Source of the DNA: JBPCRW01 sp050996405
GTDB taxonomy: Bacteria; Acidobacteriota; Blastocatellia; Pyrinomonadales; Pyrinomonadaceae
Direction: 5' to 3'
DNA: 5,991 nucleotides
NCBI GenBank assembly: GCA_050996405.1
Contig: JBPCRW010000051.1
Span: forward strand, 1 to 5,991
The position numbers and the translations under genes were made by a program. The notes beneath the pieces were generated by a model, which saw nothing but the letters and a program-made list of their open reading frames with translations, made no database searches and was not told the DNA's origin. Below are positions 1 to 5,917 of this stretch, piece after piece; the stretch's first letter is position 1, and every line of letters begins with the position of its first letter.

Positions 1-1324
1 CATCCAGAATCATCAGCGGATTATTCGTTTCCGCCTGCATAATGCTTTGCAGAATCCTGCCCGGCATCGCGCCGACATAAGTTCTGCGATGCCCGCGAAT
101 TTCGGCTTCGTCGTGCAGCCCGCCTAAAGAAAGACGCGCGAATTTACGATTCAAAGCGCGGGCAATCGAACGCCCCAGAGAAGTTTTACCAACTCCGGGC
201 GGACCAACTAAACAAAGAATCGAGCCTTTCGGTTTCTCCCTTAATTTGCGAACCGCCAACGCTTCGACAATTCTTTCCTTGACTCTTTCCAGCCCGTAAT
301 GGTCTTCGTCCAAAATGCGTTCCGCTTTTTTTAAATCGAGATTATCTTTTGAGGCTTTTGACCACGGCAAATCCGTCATCACGTCGAGCCAATTTCTTAA
401 GGTCGCGGTTTCCGCCGTATCGGGATGCATCCGTTCGAGTTTTTTCAATTGACGAACGGCTTCTTCTTCGGCATATTGCGGCATTTTCGCCTGTATTATT
501 TTTTCGCGGTATTGCTCGATTTCTTCCGCCAGTTCGTTGCCCTCGCCAAGTTCGCCCTGAATCGCTTTTAACTGCTGCCGCAGAAAATATTCGCGTTGCG
601 AACGGTCAATGTCGGCGCGCGCCTGCGTGTTGATTTCCTGCTGAACCGTCAGCACGTCAATTTCCTTATTTAATAAATCGTTGACGCGCCGCAGACGCGC
701 TACCGGCTCGGAAATATCCAGAATGCTCTGCGCGTCTTCAACCTTTAATTCCAGATTCGACGCCGCCAAATCCGCCAGCCGTCCCGCGTCTTCCAAATTT
801 GCGATAATCGCCAGAACTTCGGGCGAAATATTTTTGCCTAAACTAGTGGCGCGTTCCATCGAACCGCGCACGTTGCGAACCAGTGCTTCGACTTCCAGCG
901 AATTCGAGAGCGGAAACGGTTCAGAAATCGGTGTCACACGCGCTTTGGCGTAATCGCTGCCGACGGCAACCGAGTTAACAGAAGCGCGTGAAAGTCCTTG
1001 AATTAAAATGCGAATCCGTCCGTCGGGCAGTTTCAGCATCCGCATAATAACGGCAACCGTGCCGATTTTATAGAGGTCGTCCTGCGCCGGTTCTTCCTTG
1101 TCAACATCCCTTTGCGAAACGAGCAGAATCATCCGGTTTTGACCTAACGCTTCGTCCACCGCCCTGATAGAACGGTCGCGCGAAACAAACAGAGGCACAA
1201 TCATAAACGGATAAATCACAATATCGCGCAGCGGTAAAACCGGCAACTCATCAGGTACCTGCAATTGCGGTTCAACACCTTCCGCCTCATTTATCTGGGT
1301 AGTCAAATCTACAATTTCATCCAT
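1..1324 (-). CDS. lon: ATP-dependent protease Lon, N-terminal 441 residues (cut by window edge)
   Basis: Lon is a cytoplasmic AAA+ serine protease that degrades damaged and selected regulatory proteins. I translated the reverse strand and found it open from ATG at 1324 to the window edge. The substrate-binding N-domain begins with LPVLPLRDIVIYPFM near residue 28. The helical linker carries the Lon signature REYFLRQQLKAIQGELG from about residue 244. The AAA+ Walker A motif GPPGVGKT is at residues 374-381, and the SLGGLHDEAEIRGHRRTYVG segment follows. The window ends at PLMILD, the start of Walker B, so the rest of the ATPase, the sensor region and the Ser-Lys protease domain are missing. An in-frame TAA at 1336-1334 lies four codons upstream, so ATG 1324 is the earliest possible start. 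No Shine-Dalgarno sequence is visible. The gene is divergent from the catabolic block and probably unrelated to it. Family identity is close to certain. Confidence 0.97.
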   Translation of the reverse strand, partial: MDEIVDLTTQINEAEGVEPQLQVPDELPVLPLRDIVIYPFMIVPLFVSRDRSIRAVDEALGQNRMILLVSQRDVDKEEPAQDDLYKIGTVAVIMRMLKLPDGRIRILIQGLSRASVNSVAVGSDYAKARVTPISEPFPLSNSLEVEALVRNVRGSMERATSLGKNISPEVLAIIANLEDAGRLADLAASNLELKVEDAQSILDISEPVARLRRVNDLLNKEIDVLTVQQEINTQARADIDRSQREYFLRQQLKAIQGELGEGNELAEEIEQYREKIIQAKMPQYAEEEAVRQLKKLERMHPDTAETATLRNWLDVMTDLPWSKASKDNLDLKKAERILDEDHYGLERVKERIVEALAVRKLREKPKGSILCLVGPPGVGKTSLGRSIARALNRKFARLSLGGLHDEAEIRGHRRTYVGAMPGRILQSIMQAETNNPLMILD

Positions 1325-1437
1325 ACTTTTATGTTAGCCGATTTAACTGCAAAACAAAAATCTTTGGAAATTCGCGCTTTCAAAATTGGAAAAGTTACTA
1401 TAAATTTATAGTCAGTTTTTACACGGAAAATGCAGGA
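1325..1437. promoter_or_regulatory. Divergent intergenic region with 16-bp palindrome and candidate promoter
   Basis: This 113-bp AT-rich gap separates the starts of lon (minus) and the aldehyde dehydrogenase (plus), so it should hold promoters for both. A perfect palindrome, ACTATAAATTTATAGT, occupies 1397-1412. With two mismatched pairs, the symmetry extends to 1390-1419. The right half contains TATAGT (1407-1412), one base from the -10 consensus, and TTGGAA (1386-1391) lies 15 bp upstream as a possible -35. That would start the transcript near 1419, leaving a leader of about 18 nt before ATG 1438. By symmetry a TATAGT also faces lon. A 7-mer TTGGAAA occurs twice, at 1364-1370 and 1386-1392, exactly 22 bp apart. 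The palindrome could be an operator overlapping the promoter, or chance AT-rich symmetry. No CIRCE-like heat-shock element was seen. Confidence 0.45.
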
Positions 1438-2886
1438 ATGCTCAAAATCAAAAATTACATCGGCGGCGAACTGCTCGCGCCCGCGTCAAACAAATATCTT
1501 GATAATTTTAATCCGGCAACCGGAGAAGTTTATTCGCTGATTCCAGATTCGGACGAAAAAGATGTTGAACGCGCCGTCGAAGCCGCGAAAAACGCTTTTC
1601 CCGCGTGGTCAAAAATGAGCGCGGAACAAAGACACGATATTTTAATGCGCGTTTCAAATTTGATTGAACGCGATTTGGATGAATTGGCGGAAGCCGAAAG
1701 CGTGGATAACGGCAAGCCGAAATCTCTTGCAAAACAGGTTGATATTCCGCGCGCCGTTTCCAATTTTAAATTCTACGCCACCGCCGCGATGCACGTTTCA
1801 AGCGAAGCGCACGAAATGGTCGGGCAGGCAATCAATTATACTTTGCGCCAGCCGCTCGGCGTGGTCGGCTGCATTTCGCCCTGGAATTTGCCGCTGTATC
1901 TTTTCAGTTGGAAAATCGCGCCCGCGCTTGCCGCCGGTTGTTGCGTCGTTGCGAAACCTTCGGAAATTACGCCGATGACGGCTTATCTCTTGTCAAAACT
2001 TTGTATCGAAGCCGGACTGCCCGACGGAGTTCTAAACATCGTTCACGGTTCGGGCGTGAAAGCCGGAAGCGCGATTGTCGCGCACAAAGATGTCAAAGCG
2101 ATTTCGTTCACCGGCGGCACGAAAACCGGACAAGACATCGCCCGAATCGCCGCGCCGATGTTCAAAAAATTATCGCTGGAACTCGGCGGAAAAAACCCGA
2201 ATATCATTTTTGCCGACTGCGATTACGAAGAAATGCTCTCGACAACAATTCGCTCGTCGTTCGCCAATCAAGGTCAGATTTGTTTGTGCGGTTCGCGGAT
2301 TTTTGTCGAAAAAACAATTTACGAAAAATTCAAAACGGATTTCGTCGAGCGCGTCAAAAAATTAAAAATCGGCGATCCGCTTTTGCCGGAAACAAACGTC
2401 GGAGCAGTCGTTTCAAAACAACACTTGGAAAAAGTTCTTTCATATATCGAATTGGCAAAAAAAGAAGGCGGCAAAATTCTGCTCGGCGGAAGGCAGGTAA
2501 AACTCGAAGGCAGATGCGCGAACGGCTATTTTATCGAGCCGACAATCATCGAAAATCTCGCTTTCGATTGCCGAACAAATCAAGAAGAAATCTTTGGCGC
2601 GGTTGTCACGATTCAGCCTTTTGATACGGAAACGGAAGTTTTAAATTACGCCAACTCGGTCGAATACGGCTTGTCGGCAACCGTCTGGACGGAAAATCTT
2701 TCCCGCGCTCATCGCGTTGCGGAAAAATTAGAATCGGGAATTGTCTGGATAAATTGCTGGCTTTTAAGAGATTTGCGAACGCCGTTCGGCGGCGTGAAAA
2801 ATTCCGGCATCGGGCGCGAAGGCGGATTTGAAGCATTGCGATTTTTTACGGAAGAAAAAAATGTTTGCATTAAAATAAATTATTGA
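1438..2886 (+). CDS. 2-aminomuconate/2-hydroxymuconate 6-semialdehyde dehydrogenase (ALDH superfamily)
   Basis: This NAD-dependent aldehyde dehydrogenase probably oxidises 2-aminomuconate semialdehyde (kynurenine or 2-aminophenol pathway) or 2-hydroxymuconate semialdehyde to the acid, in the cytoplasm. It has 482 residues, the normal length. Visible ALDH motifs are SPWN with Asn150, AKPSE with Lys173, FTGGT at 224-228 in the cofactor fold, LELGG with the general base Glu248, and NQGQIC with the catalytic Cys282. Substrate subtype is suggested by DIPR (Arg105) and by CWLLRDLRTPFGG (440-452). In characterised 2-aminomuconate semialdehyde dehydrogenases, arginines in these two areas bind the substrate carboxylate. 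The C-terminus SGIGREGG...FFTEEKNVCIKI also fits this subgroup (ALDH8-like). EIFGA (384-388) has Ala where most relatives have Pro. The start at 1438 follows the family N-terminus; AGGA directly abuts it, and GGA at 1425-1427 is the only better spaced purine run. It is the first gene of the block, 13 nt before the acetyltransferase. The deaminase-like gene downstream favours the 2-amino substrate. Confidence 0.88.
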   Translation: MLKIKNYIGGELLAPASNKYLDNFNPATGEVYSLIPDSDEKDVERAVEAAKNAFPAWSKMSAEQRHDILMRVSNLIERDLDELAEAESVDNGKPKSLAKQVDIPRAVSNFKFYATAAMHVSSEAHEMVGQAINYTLRQPLGVVGCISPWNLPLYLFSWKIAPALAAGCCVVAKPSEITPMTAYLLSKLCIEAGLPDGVLNIVHGSGVKAGSAIVAHKDVKAISFTGGTKTGQDIARIAAPMFKKLSLELGGKNPNIIFADCDYEEMLSTTIRSSFANQGQICLCGSRIFVEKTIYEKFKTDFVERVKKLKIGDPLLPETNVGAVVSKQHLEKVLSYIELAKKEGGKILLGGRQVKLEGRCANGYFIEPTIIENLAFDCRTNQEEIFGAVVTIQPFDTETEVLNYANSVEYGLSATVWTENLSRAHRVAEKLESGIVWINCWLLRDLRTPFGGVKNSGIGREGGFEALRFFTEEKNVCIKINY

Positions 2887-2899
2887 GCAAAATTTTGAA

Positions 2900-3361
2900 A
2901 TGAAATTTATCGTTCGTCCGGCGGAAGCGCAAGACTCGGAAAGCATCGGAAAGTTAGCCGCAGAATTTATCGAATATCTGCGCGGACTCGGCGACGAAGC
3001 CGAACAGAAGTTTGACGGGACGATTTATTTGCGCGACGGCTTTGGCGTAAATCCGGCTTTTTCGGGAATCGTTGCGGAAAACGCGGGCGAAATTCTCGGC
3101 TATTTGCTTTATCATTTCGGCTACGATGTTGATTACGCAATCAGAACTTTGCACGTCGTAGATTTATACGTTTCCGAAAAGCGGCGCAGGTTAGGAATCG
3201 GAAAAGCGTTGATGAAACGGGTCAGCGAAATTTGCCGCGATGCGGGCGGCACACAATTATTTTGGGCAGTCTATGCGCCAAACAAAGCTGCGATGAATTT
3301 TTACGAACGACTCGGCGCGAGATTCACGCAAAACCTGCTGTTTATGAGATTAGACGTTTGA
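2900..3361 (+). CDS. GNAT family N-acetyltransferase
   Basis: This is a 153-residue single-domain acetyltransferase that would transfer an acetyl group from acetyl-CoA to an unidentified amine. The GNAT core is clear. Strand beta-4 (residues 85-92, HVVDLYVS) leads into motif A, RRLGIGKAL (96-104), which supplies the Q/RxxGxG/A pyrophosphate-binding loop. Motif B is seen as APNKAAMNFYERLGARF (126-142), with Tyr135 in the position of the usual general acid. The sequence between residues 22 and 58 is more variable and would form the acceptor site. It starts 13 nt after the dehydrogenase stop, which suggests co-transcription. There is no Shine-Dalgarno sequence. Its link to aromatic catabolism is unknown: it could modify a pathway amine or be a passenger. 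The substrate cannot be read from the sequence. Confidence 0.9.
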   Translation: MKFIVRPAEAQDSESIGKLAAEFIEYLRGLGDEAEQKFDGTIYLRDGFGVNPAFSGIVAENAGEILGYLLYHFGYDVDYAIRTLHVVDLYVSEKRRRLGIGKALMKRVSEICRDAGGTQLFWAVYAPNKAAMNFYERLGARFTQNLLFMRLDV

Positions 3362-3363
3362 TT

Positions 3364-3450
3364 ATGAACAAAGAAAACATCGTCAATTCTTCAAAAGCTC
3401 TCGAATCCGTCAGTTTTCATTGGTTATTTTTCGGAGAACACGGCGGATGA
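3364..3450 (+). pseudogene. Truncated 5' copy of the RidA-family 2-aminomuconate deaminase gene
   Basis: A 28-codon reading frame starts 2 nt after the acetyltransferase stop and ends at TGA 3448-3450. Its protein begins MNKENIVNSSKALESV, against MNEENIINSSKAPEPV for the complete deaminase at 4347. I count 42 of 48 identical bases over the first 16 codons; the following four codons drop to 6 of 12, and beyond them I see no convincing similarity. The remaining residues (SFHWLFFGEHGG) do not continue the RidA fold. I therefore read it as a remnant of a duplicated or interrupted deaminase gene, although it keeps a start codon and could be translated as a short leader. Its position directly after the acetyltransferase is where an operonic deaminase would be expected. 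The alternative, chance similarity, is unlikely given the length of the match and the shared start codon. Confidence 0.7.
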
Positions 3451-3462
3451 TTTCATAAAATT

Positions 3463-4293
3463 ATGAACAAAATTATTACACGCTTTTTGTTTTTCAGTTT
3501 TGTCGCGGCAATTTCGGCGGCTTCCATTCACGCCCAAAGTTCTCCGCCTAAGTCTGATGAACCGGATTTTATTGTTCCGGCGCGTCCGACTGTTTCCAAT
3601 CCGGCGGAGTTTCAGAAACCGGGCGTTTTGCAGCTTGAATCCGGTTACAACGCGAATTTTCACGCTTCGGGAAACTATAAATATCAGCAGGACGCGCCGC
3701 TCGCGCTGCGGTTTGCCGTCAATCGCCGATTGTTGCTCGAACTCGATACCGACAGTCCGTATTCGCAAAAGGATTTGAGCGGCGTGAGAGAAACGGGCGC
3801 GGGCGATACGCAGCTTGGCGTTCAGGCGGTTTTGCAGCCGGAAAACGAATCGCGTCCCGGAATAGCCGTCGCTTATTACATAAAATTGCCGACGGCGAGC
3901 AGCGCGAAAAATCTCGGAACGGGGCGCGTCGACCACAATTTTATCGCGCTCGTCAGCAAAAAAGTCGGGCAGACAACCGTCGATTTCAACGCGATTTATT
4001 TGCTCGCCGGTCGGACGAACGGAAACGGATTCGCTTCGAGCGGGCAGGCGGCACTGGCGGTTTCTCAAAACGTAACTAAACGGTTTGGCGTGCAGGGAGA
4101 AATCAGCGGTTCGAGTCGCAATGATATGCAGACGGGCGCGATGTTCGGTTTGGGTGTCGTTACATATCAGCTTAACCGGCGCGTGGCTTTTGACAGCGGC
4201 TTGCGATTCGGGCTGACATCCGCCGCGCCGCGTGTCGGAGTCGTGGCGGGAATCACGGTCGGAGTTGCGGATTTATACAAAAAGCATCGTTAA
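3463..4293 (+). CDS. Outer-membrane beta-barrel protein, resembles MetA-pathway phenol-degradation (transporter) family
   Basis: This 276-residue exported protein has a Sec signal peptide: MNK, then a hydrophobic stretch (8-22), with a likely cleavage after Ala24 in SIHA-Q. A short proline-rich linker (28-52) precedes repeated amphipathic strands with alternating hydrophobic residues, as in a beta-barrel. Segments typical of the Phenol_MetA_deg (PF13557-like) group are visible: GVLQLESGYN (54-63), TGAGDTQLGVQAVL (111-124), YYIKLPTASSAKNLGTG (138-154) and a glycine-rich C-terminal hairpin. The chain ends in KKHR rather than the aromatic residue that usually closes an outer-membrane barrel. Members of this family often sit in aromatic-degradation operons and are presumed to move hydrophobic or aromatic substrates across the outer membrane; that role is inference here. 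The gene lies between the partial and complete deaminase copies. It starts in the same frame as the upstream fragment and has no Shine-Dalgarno sequence. The 214-codon antisense frame opposite it is a shadow. Confidence 0.72.
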   Translation: MNKIITRFLFFSFVAAISAASIHAQSSPPKSDEPDFIVPARPTVSNPAEFQKPGVLQLESGYNANFHASGNYKYQQDAPLALRFAVNRRLLLELDTDSPYSQKDLSGVRETGAGDTQLGVQAVLQPENESRPGIAVAYYIKLPTASSAKNLGTGRVDHNFIALVSKKVGQTTVDFNAIYLLAGRTNGNGFASSGQAALAVSQNVTKRFGVQGEISGSSRNDMQTGAMFGLGVVTYQLNRRVAFDSGLRFGLTSAAPRVGVVAGITVGVADLYKKHR

Positions 4294-4306
4294 AGCATCG
4301 CTTTTT
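4279..4306 (+). terminator. Weak terminator-like inverted repeat overlapping the barrel gene stop
   Basis: AAAAAGC (4279-4285) is mirrored by GCTTTTT (4300-4306). A tighter alternative is AAAGC(4292-4296)-ATC-GCTTT(4300-4304), which runs straight into a T tract. The direct repeat AAAGCATCG (4281-4289 and 4292-4300) makes the two pairings mutually exclusive. The stems are short and AT-rich, so at most this is a weak terminator or attenuator between the barrel gene and the deaminase gene. Confidence 0.3.
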
Positions 4307-4333
4307 GTGAATGCGTTTCGAGACGCATCTCAC
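4307..4333 (+). repeat. Bulged 10-bp hairpin just upstream of the deaminase gene
   Basis: ATGCGT (4311-4316) pairs perfectly with ACGCAT (4323-4328) around TTCGAG. The stem extends outward as GTGA (4307-4310) with TCAC (4330-4333) across one bulged C at 4329. This gives ten pairs, plus a possible T-G closing pair, over 27 nt. No T tract follows on either strand, so it is not a simple terminator. It ends 13 nt before the deaminase ATG, so it could shape translation or RNA processing, or be the footprint of a small dispersed repeat. Confidence 0.5.
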
Positions 4334-4346
4334 TTAAAATTATCAA

Positions 4347-4769
4347 ATGAACGAAGAAAACATCATCAATTCTTCCAAAGCTCCCGAACCGGTCGGACTT
4401 TATCCGCACGCGCGGCGAGTCGGAAATCTGTTGTTTTTGTCGGGCGTTGGACCGCGTGAAAAAGGCACGAAAAAAATTCCGGGCGTTGAATTAAATGACG
4501 CGGGCGAAATCGTTTCTTACGACATCGCGGCGCAGTGCCGCATCGTTTTTCAGAATGTAAAATATATTCTGGAAGATGCGGGTTCGTCGTGGGAAAAAAT
4601 CGTTGACGTGACGGTTTTTCTAACGAATATGAAAGATGATTTTCAAATTTATAATCTAATTTACGCCGAATACTTCAAAGACAATCTGCCGTGCCGGACG
4701 ACGGTTGAGATAAATTGTTTGCCGACTCCGATTGCGATTGAACTGAAGGTTATTGCGACGATTGATTGA
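4347..4769 (+). CDS. 2-aminomuconate deaminase-type RidA (YjgF/YER057c/UK114) family protein
   Basis: This cytoplasmic 140-residue protein has the RidA fold, which forms homotrimers with active sites at subunit interfaces. Sequence characters point to the 2-aminomuconate deaminase subgroup (AmnD/NbaF-like) rather than generic RidA: the N-terminal NSSKAPEPVGLYPHARRVGN, the SGVGPREKGTKKIPGV insert (32-47), and VTVFLTNMKDDF (88-99). Arg117 in PCRTTVEI and Glu132 in AIELKVIAT match the catalytic Arg and Glu of RidA proteins. The reaction would be hydrolysis of 2-aminomuconate, releasing ammonia, directly after the step made by the dehydrogenase at 1438. The ATG at 4347 gives the family N-terminus; no Shine-Dalgarno sequence is visible, and a strong hairpin ends 13 nt upstream. 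The stop is 4 nt before the DUF1697 start. A truncated copy of its 5' end lies at 3364. The main alternative is a general 2-aminoacrylate/imine deaminase. Confidence 0.86.
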   Translation: MNEENIINSSKAPEPVGLYPHARRVGNLLFLSGVGPREKGTKKIPGVELNDAGEIVSYDIAAQCRIVFQNVKYILEDAGSSWEKIVDVTVFLTNMKDDFQIYNLIYAEYFKDNLPCRTTVEINCLPTPIAIELKVIATID

Positions 4770-4773
4770 TAAA

Positions 4774-5316
4774 ATGATGAAATACATAGCCTTTTTGCGT
4801 GGCATCAATGTCGGCGGGAAAAATAAAATCAAAATGGAAACCTTGCGCGAAGTTTTTAACGCGCTTGGATTTGAAAACGTCAAAACTTATATCAACAGCG
4901 GCAACGTAATTTTTGAAACGGCGCAAACAAACGATAAAAAACTCGCGGAAAAAATCGAAACGGCGATTGAAAAACAATTTTCTTTGAGAATAAAAGTCAT
5001 CGTGCGGACGATTGACGAAATCAAGGAAATTATCGAAAATAATCCTTTCGACGGACAATTTGAAAACGAAAGGGATTTGCACGTCTTTTTTTTAGACGGG
5101 GAATTACCGGCGGAAAAACGCGAACTGCTTCTTTCAAATAATAGCGAAACGGAAATGTTCGTCGTCAGAAACCGCGAAATTTTCTGCCTTTTACAGCGCG
5201 TCAGCGTTTTGGACAGTTTAATGGGCAAAGATTATATCGGTAAAAAATTAAAAGTTTCCGCGACGGCGCGAAACTGGCGAACGATTAACAAAATAATGGA
5301 ATTGTCTTTGAGTTAA
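4774..5316 (+). CDS. DUF1697 family protein
   Basis: This is a 180-residue soluble protein of the DUF1697 (PF08002) family, whose biochemical function is not established to my knowledge. Family hallmarks are the N-terminal YIAFLRGINVGGKNKIKM (4-21), TYINSGNVIFE (38-48), and near the C-terminus ATARNWRTINKI (163-174). The middle part (about 55-130) is rich in charged helices. Two adjacent ATG codons, at 4774 and 4777, are possible starts. I give the first, though family members commonly begin MKY, which would be 4777. A TTG at 4753 in the same frame would overlap the deaminase gene and add residues foreign to the family. The gap to the deaminase stop is only 4 nt, so the two are probably co-transcribed, but no functional link to aromatic catabolism can be read from the sequence. 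It is the last gene of the plus-strand block and converges on the membrane gene 22 bp away. Confidence 0.88.
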   Translation: MMKYIAFLRGINVGGKNKIKMETLREVFNALGFENVKTYINSGNVIFETAQTNDKKLAEKIETAIEKQFSLRIKVIVRTIDEIKEIIENNPFDGQFENERDLHVFFLDGELPAEKRELLLSNNSETEMFVVRNREIFCLLQRVSVLDSLMGKDYIGKKLKVSATARNWRTINKIMELSLS

Positions 5317-5338
5317 TTTATCGAAACATCGGCGCGCG

Positions 5339-5917
5339 TTACTCATCTGAATCCAATTGACGCAATAAGTTTTTCAATTCGTTGAAAGAGGAAATATACA
5401 AAATTTTAAAATAGATTTCCGTCGCAATCGCCAGCAGTATTTCATAAATAACCACGCATCCGGCTATTAAAATCAATAAATTTGTAAAAGTCATTGACGA
5501 CTTGCCGAAAGCACCGATTCCGTAAAAGACTGCGGGAACAGTTATCGGCGTGAAAACATACATCACAATACGGGTTCGCCGGAAATAATTTTTCATCGTT
5601 TGAATCTTTAAATTTAACGACTGCTTGACAGCAACATAATCTACTTCGTCATTTTCAAGATTGGGAAGCCGTCGAAGTTCGCGGACATACCAGATGCCGA
5701 GAATAATAATCAGCAATGAGAAGACAATCAATTTCGGATAATAAAAAACCGGAATTAAAGTCAGCGCGGCGGTAATGCCTTGCGCCCAAACGTCAATTCG
5801 GATTTTTCGGCGCAGCTTATTTTGCCAAGCTGTTAAAGACTTTTGAAACGCGGCAAAATCAATCGTCGGCGCGGCATCGTCGGCTTGCCATAAATTTTTT
5901 AATTCTTCTTCGTTCAT
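5339..5917 (-). CDS. Four-helix membrane protein encoded after an ECF sigma factor
   Basis: This 192-residue inner-membrane protein has no recognisable enzymatic motif. A cytoplasmic N-terminal segment of about 40 residues begins MNEEELKNLWQADD and ends in a basic stretch (KLRRKIR, 34-40). Four hydrophobic helices follow, at roughly 43-60, 62-79, 116-134 and 144-168, with charged linkers (80-115) and a charged C-terminal tail (about 170-192). The ATG overlaps the stop of the upstream sigma-factor gene as ATGA, so the two are translationally coupled. GGAG lies 11 nt upstream, within the sigma coding sequence. Small membrane proteins directly after ECF sigma genes are often their anti-sigma factors, and the short N-terminal domain could play that part. 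However, no zinc-binding anti-sigma HxxxCxxC motif is present, so the role is inference. An unrelated membrane protein co-transcribed with the sigma factor is equally possible. Confidence 0.75.
   Translation of the reverse strand: MNEEELKNLWQADDAAPTIDFAAFQKSLTAWQNKLRRKIRIDVWAQGITAALTLIPVFYYPKLIVFSLLIIILGIWYVRELRRLPNLENDEVDYVAVKQSLNLKIQTMKNYFRRTRIVMYVFTPITVPAVFYGIGAFGKSSMTFTNLLILIAGCVVIYEILLAIATEIYFKILYISSFNELKNLLRQLDSDE

Noticed and set aside
349..953. Plus-strand reading frames of 94 and 90 codons
   Set aside because: They lie opposite lon, whose reverse-strand frame is continuous and shows clear family motifs; their arginine- and serine-rich translations are typical antisense shadows.
1908..2624. 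Plus-strand frame of 238 codons inside the dehydrogenase gene
   Set aside because: It is an out-of-frame reading of the dehydrogenase, highly arginine-rich with no fold-like pattern, while the dehydrogenase frame has every catalytic motif.
3232..3363. Upstream extension of the deaminase fragment inside the acetyltransferase gene
   Set aside because: The frame can be extended to an ATG at 3232, but that part reads the acetyltransferase gene out of frame; the similarity to the deaminase begins exactly at ATG 3364.
3424..4068. Minus-strand frame of 214 codons
   Set aside because: It is antisense to the barrel gene. The plus-strand frame has a signal peptide and beta-barrel pattern; the antisense protein is arginine-rich and featureless.
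4753..4773. TTG start adding seven residues to DUF1697
   Set aside because: It overlaps the deaminase gene and adds residues not typical of the family, while two ATG codons give the usual N-terminus.
4750..5228. Minus-strand frames of 110 and 113 codons
   Set aside because: Both are antisense to DUF1697, a recognisable conserved family with its N- and C-terminal signatures in the plus frame.
5317..5338. Possible bidirectional terminator between the convergent DUF1697 and membrane genes
   Set aside because: The 22-bp gap has a GC-rich GCGCGC core but no convincing stem with a T tract on either side.
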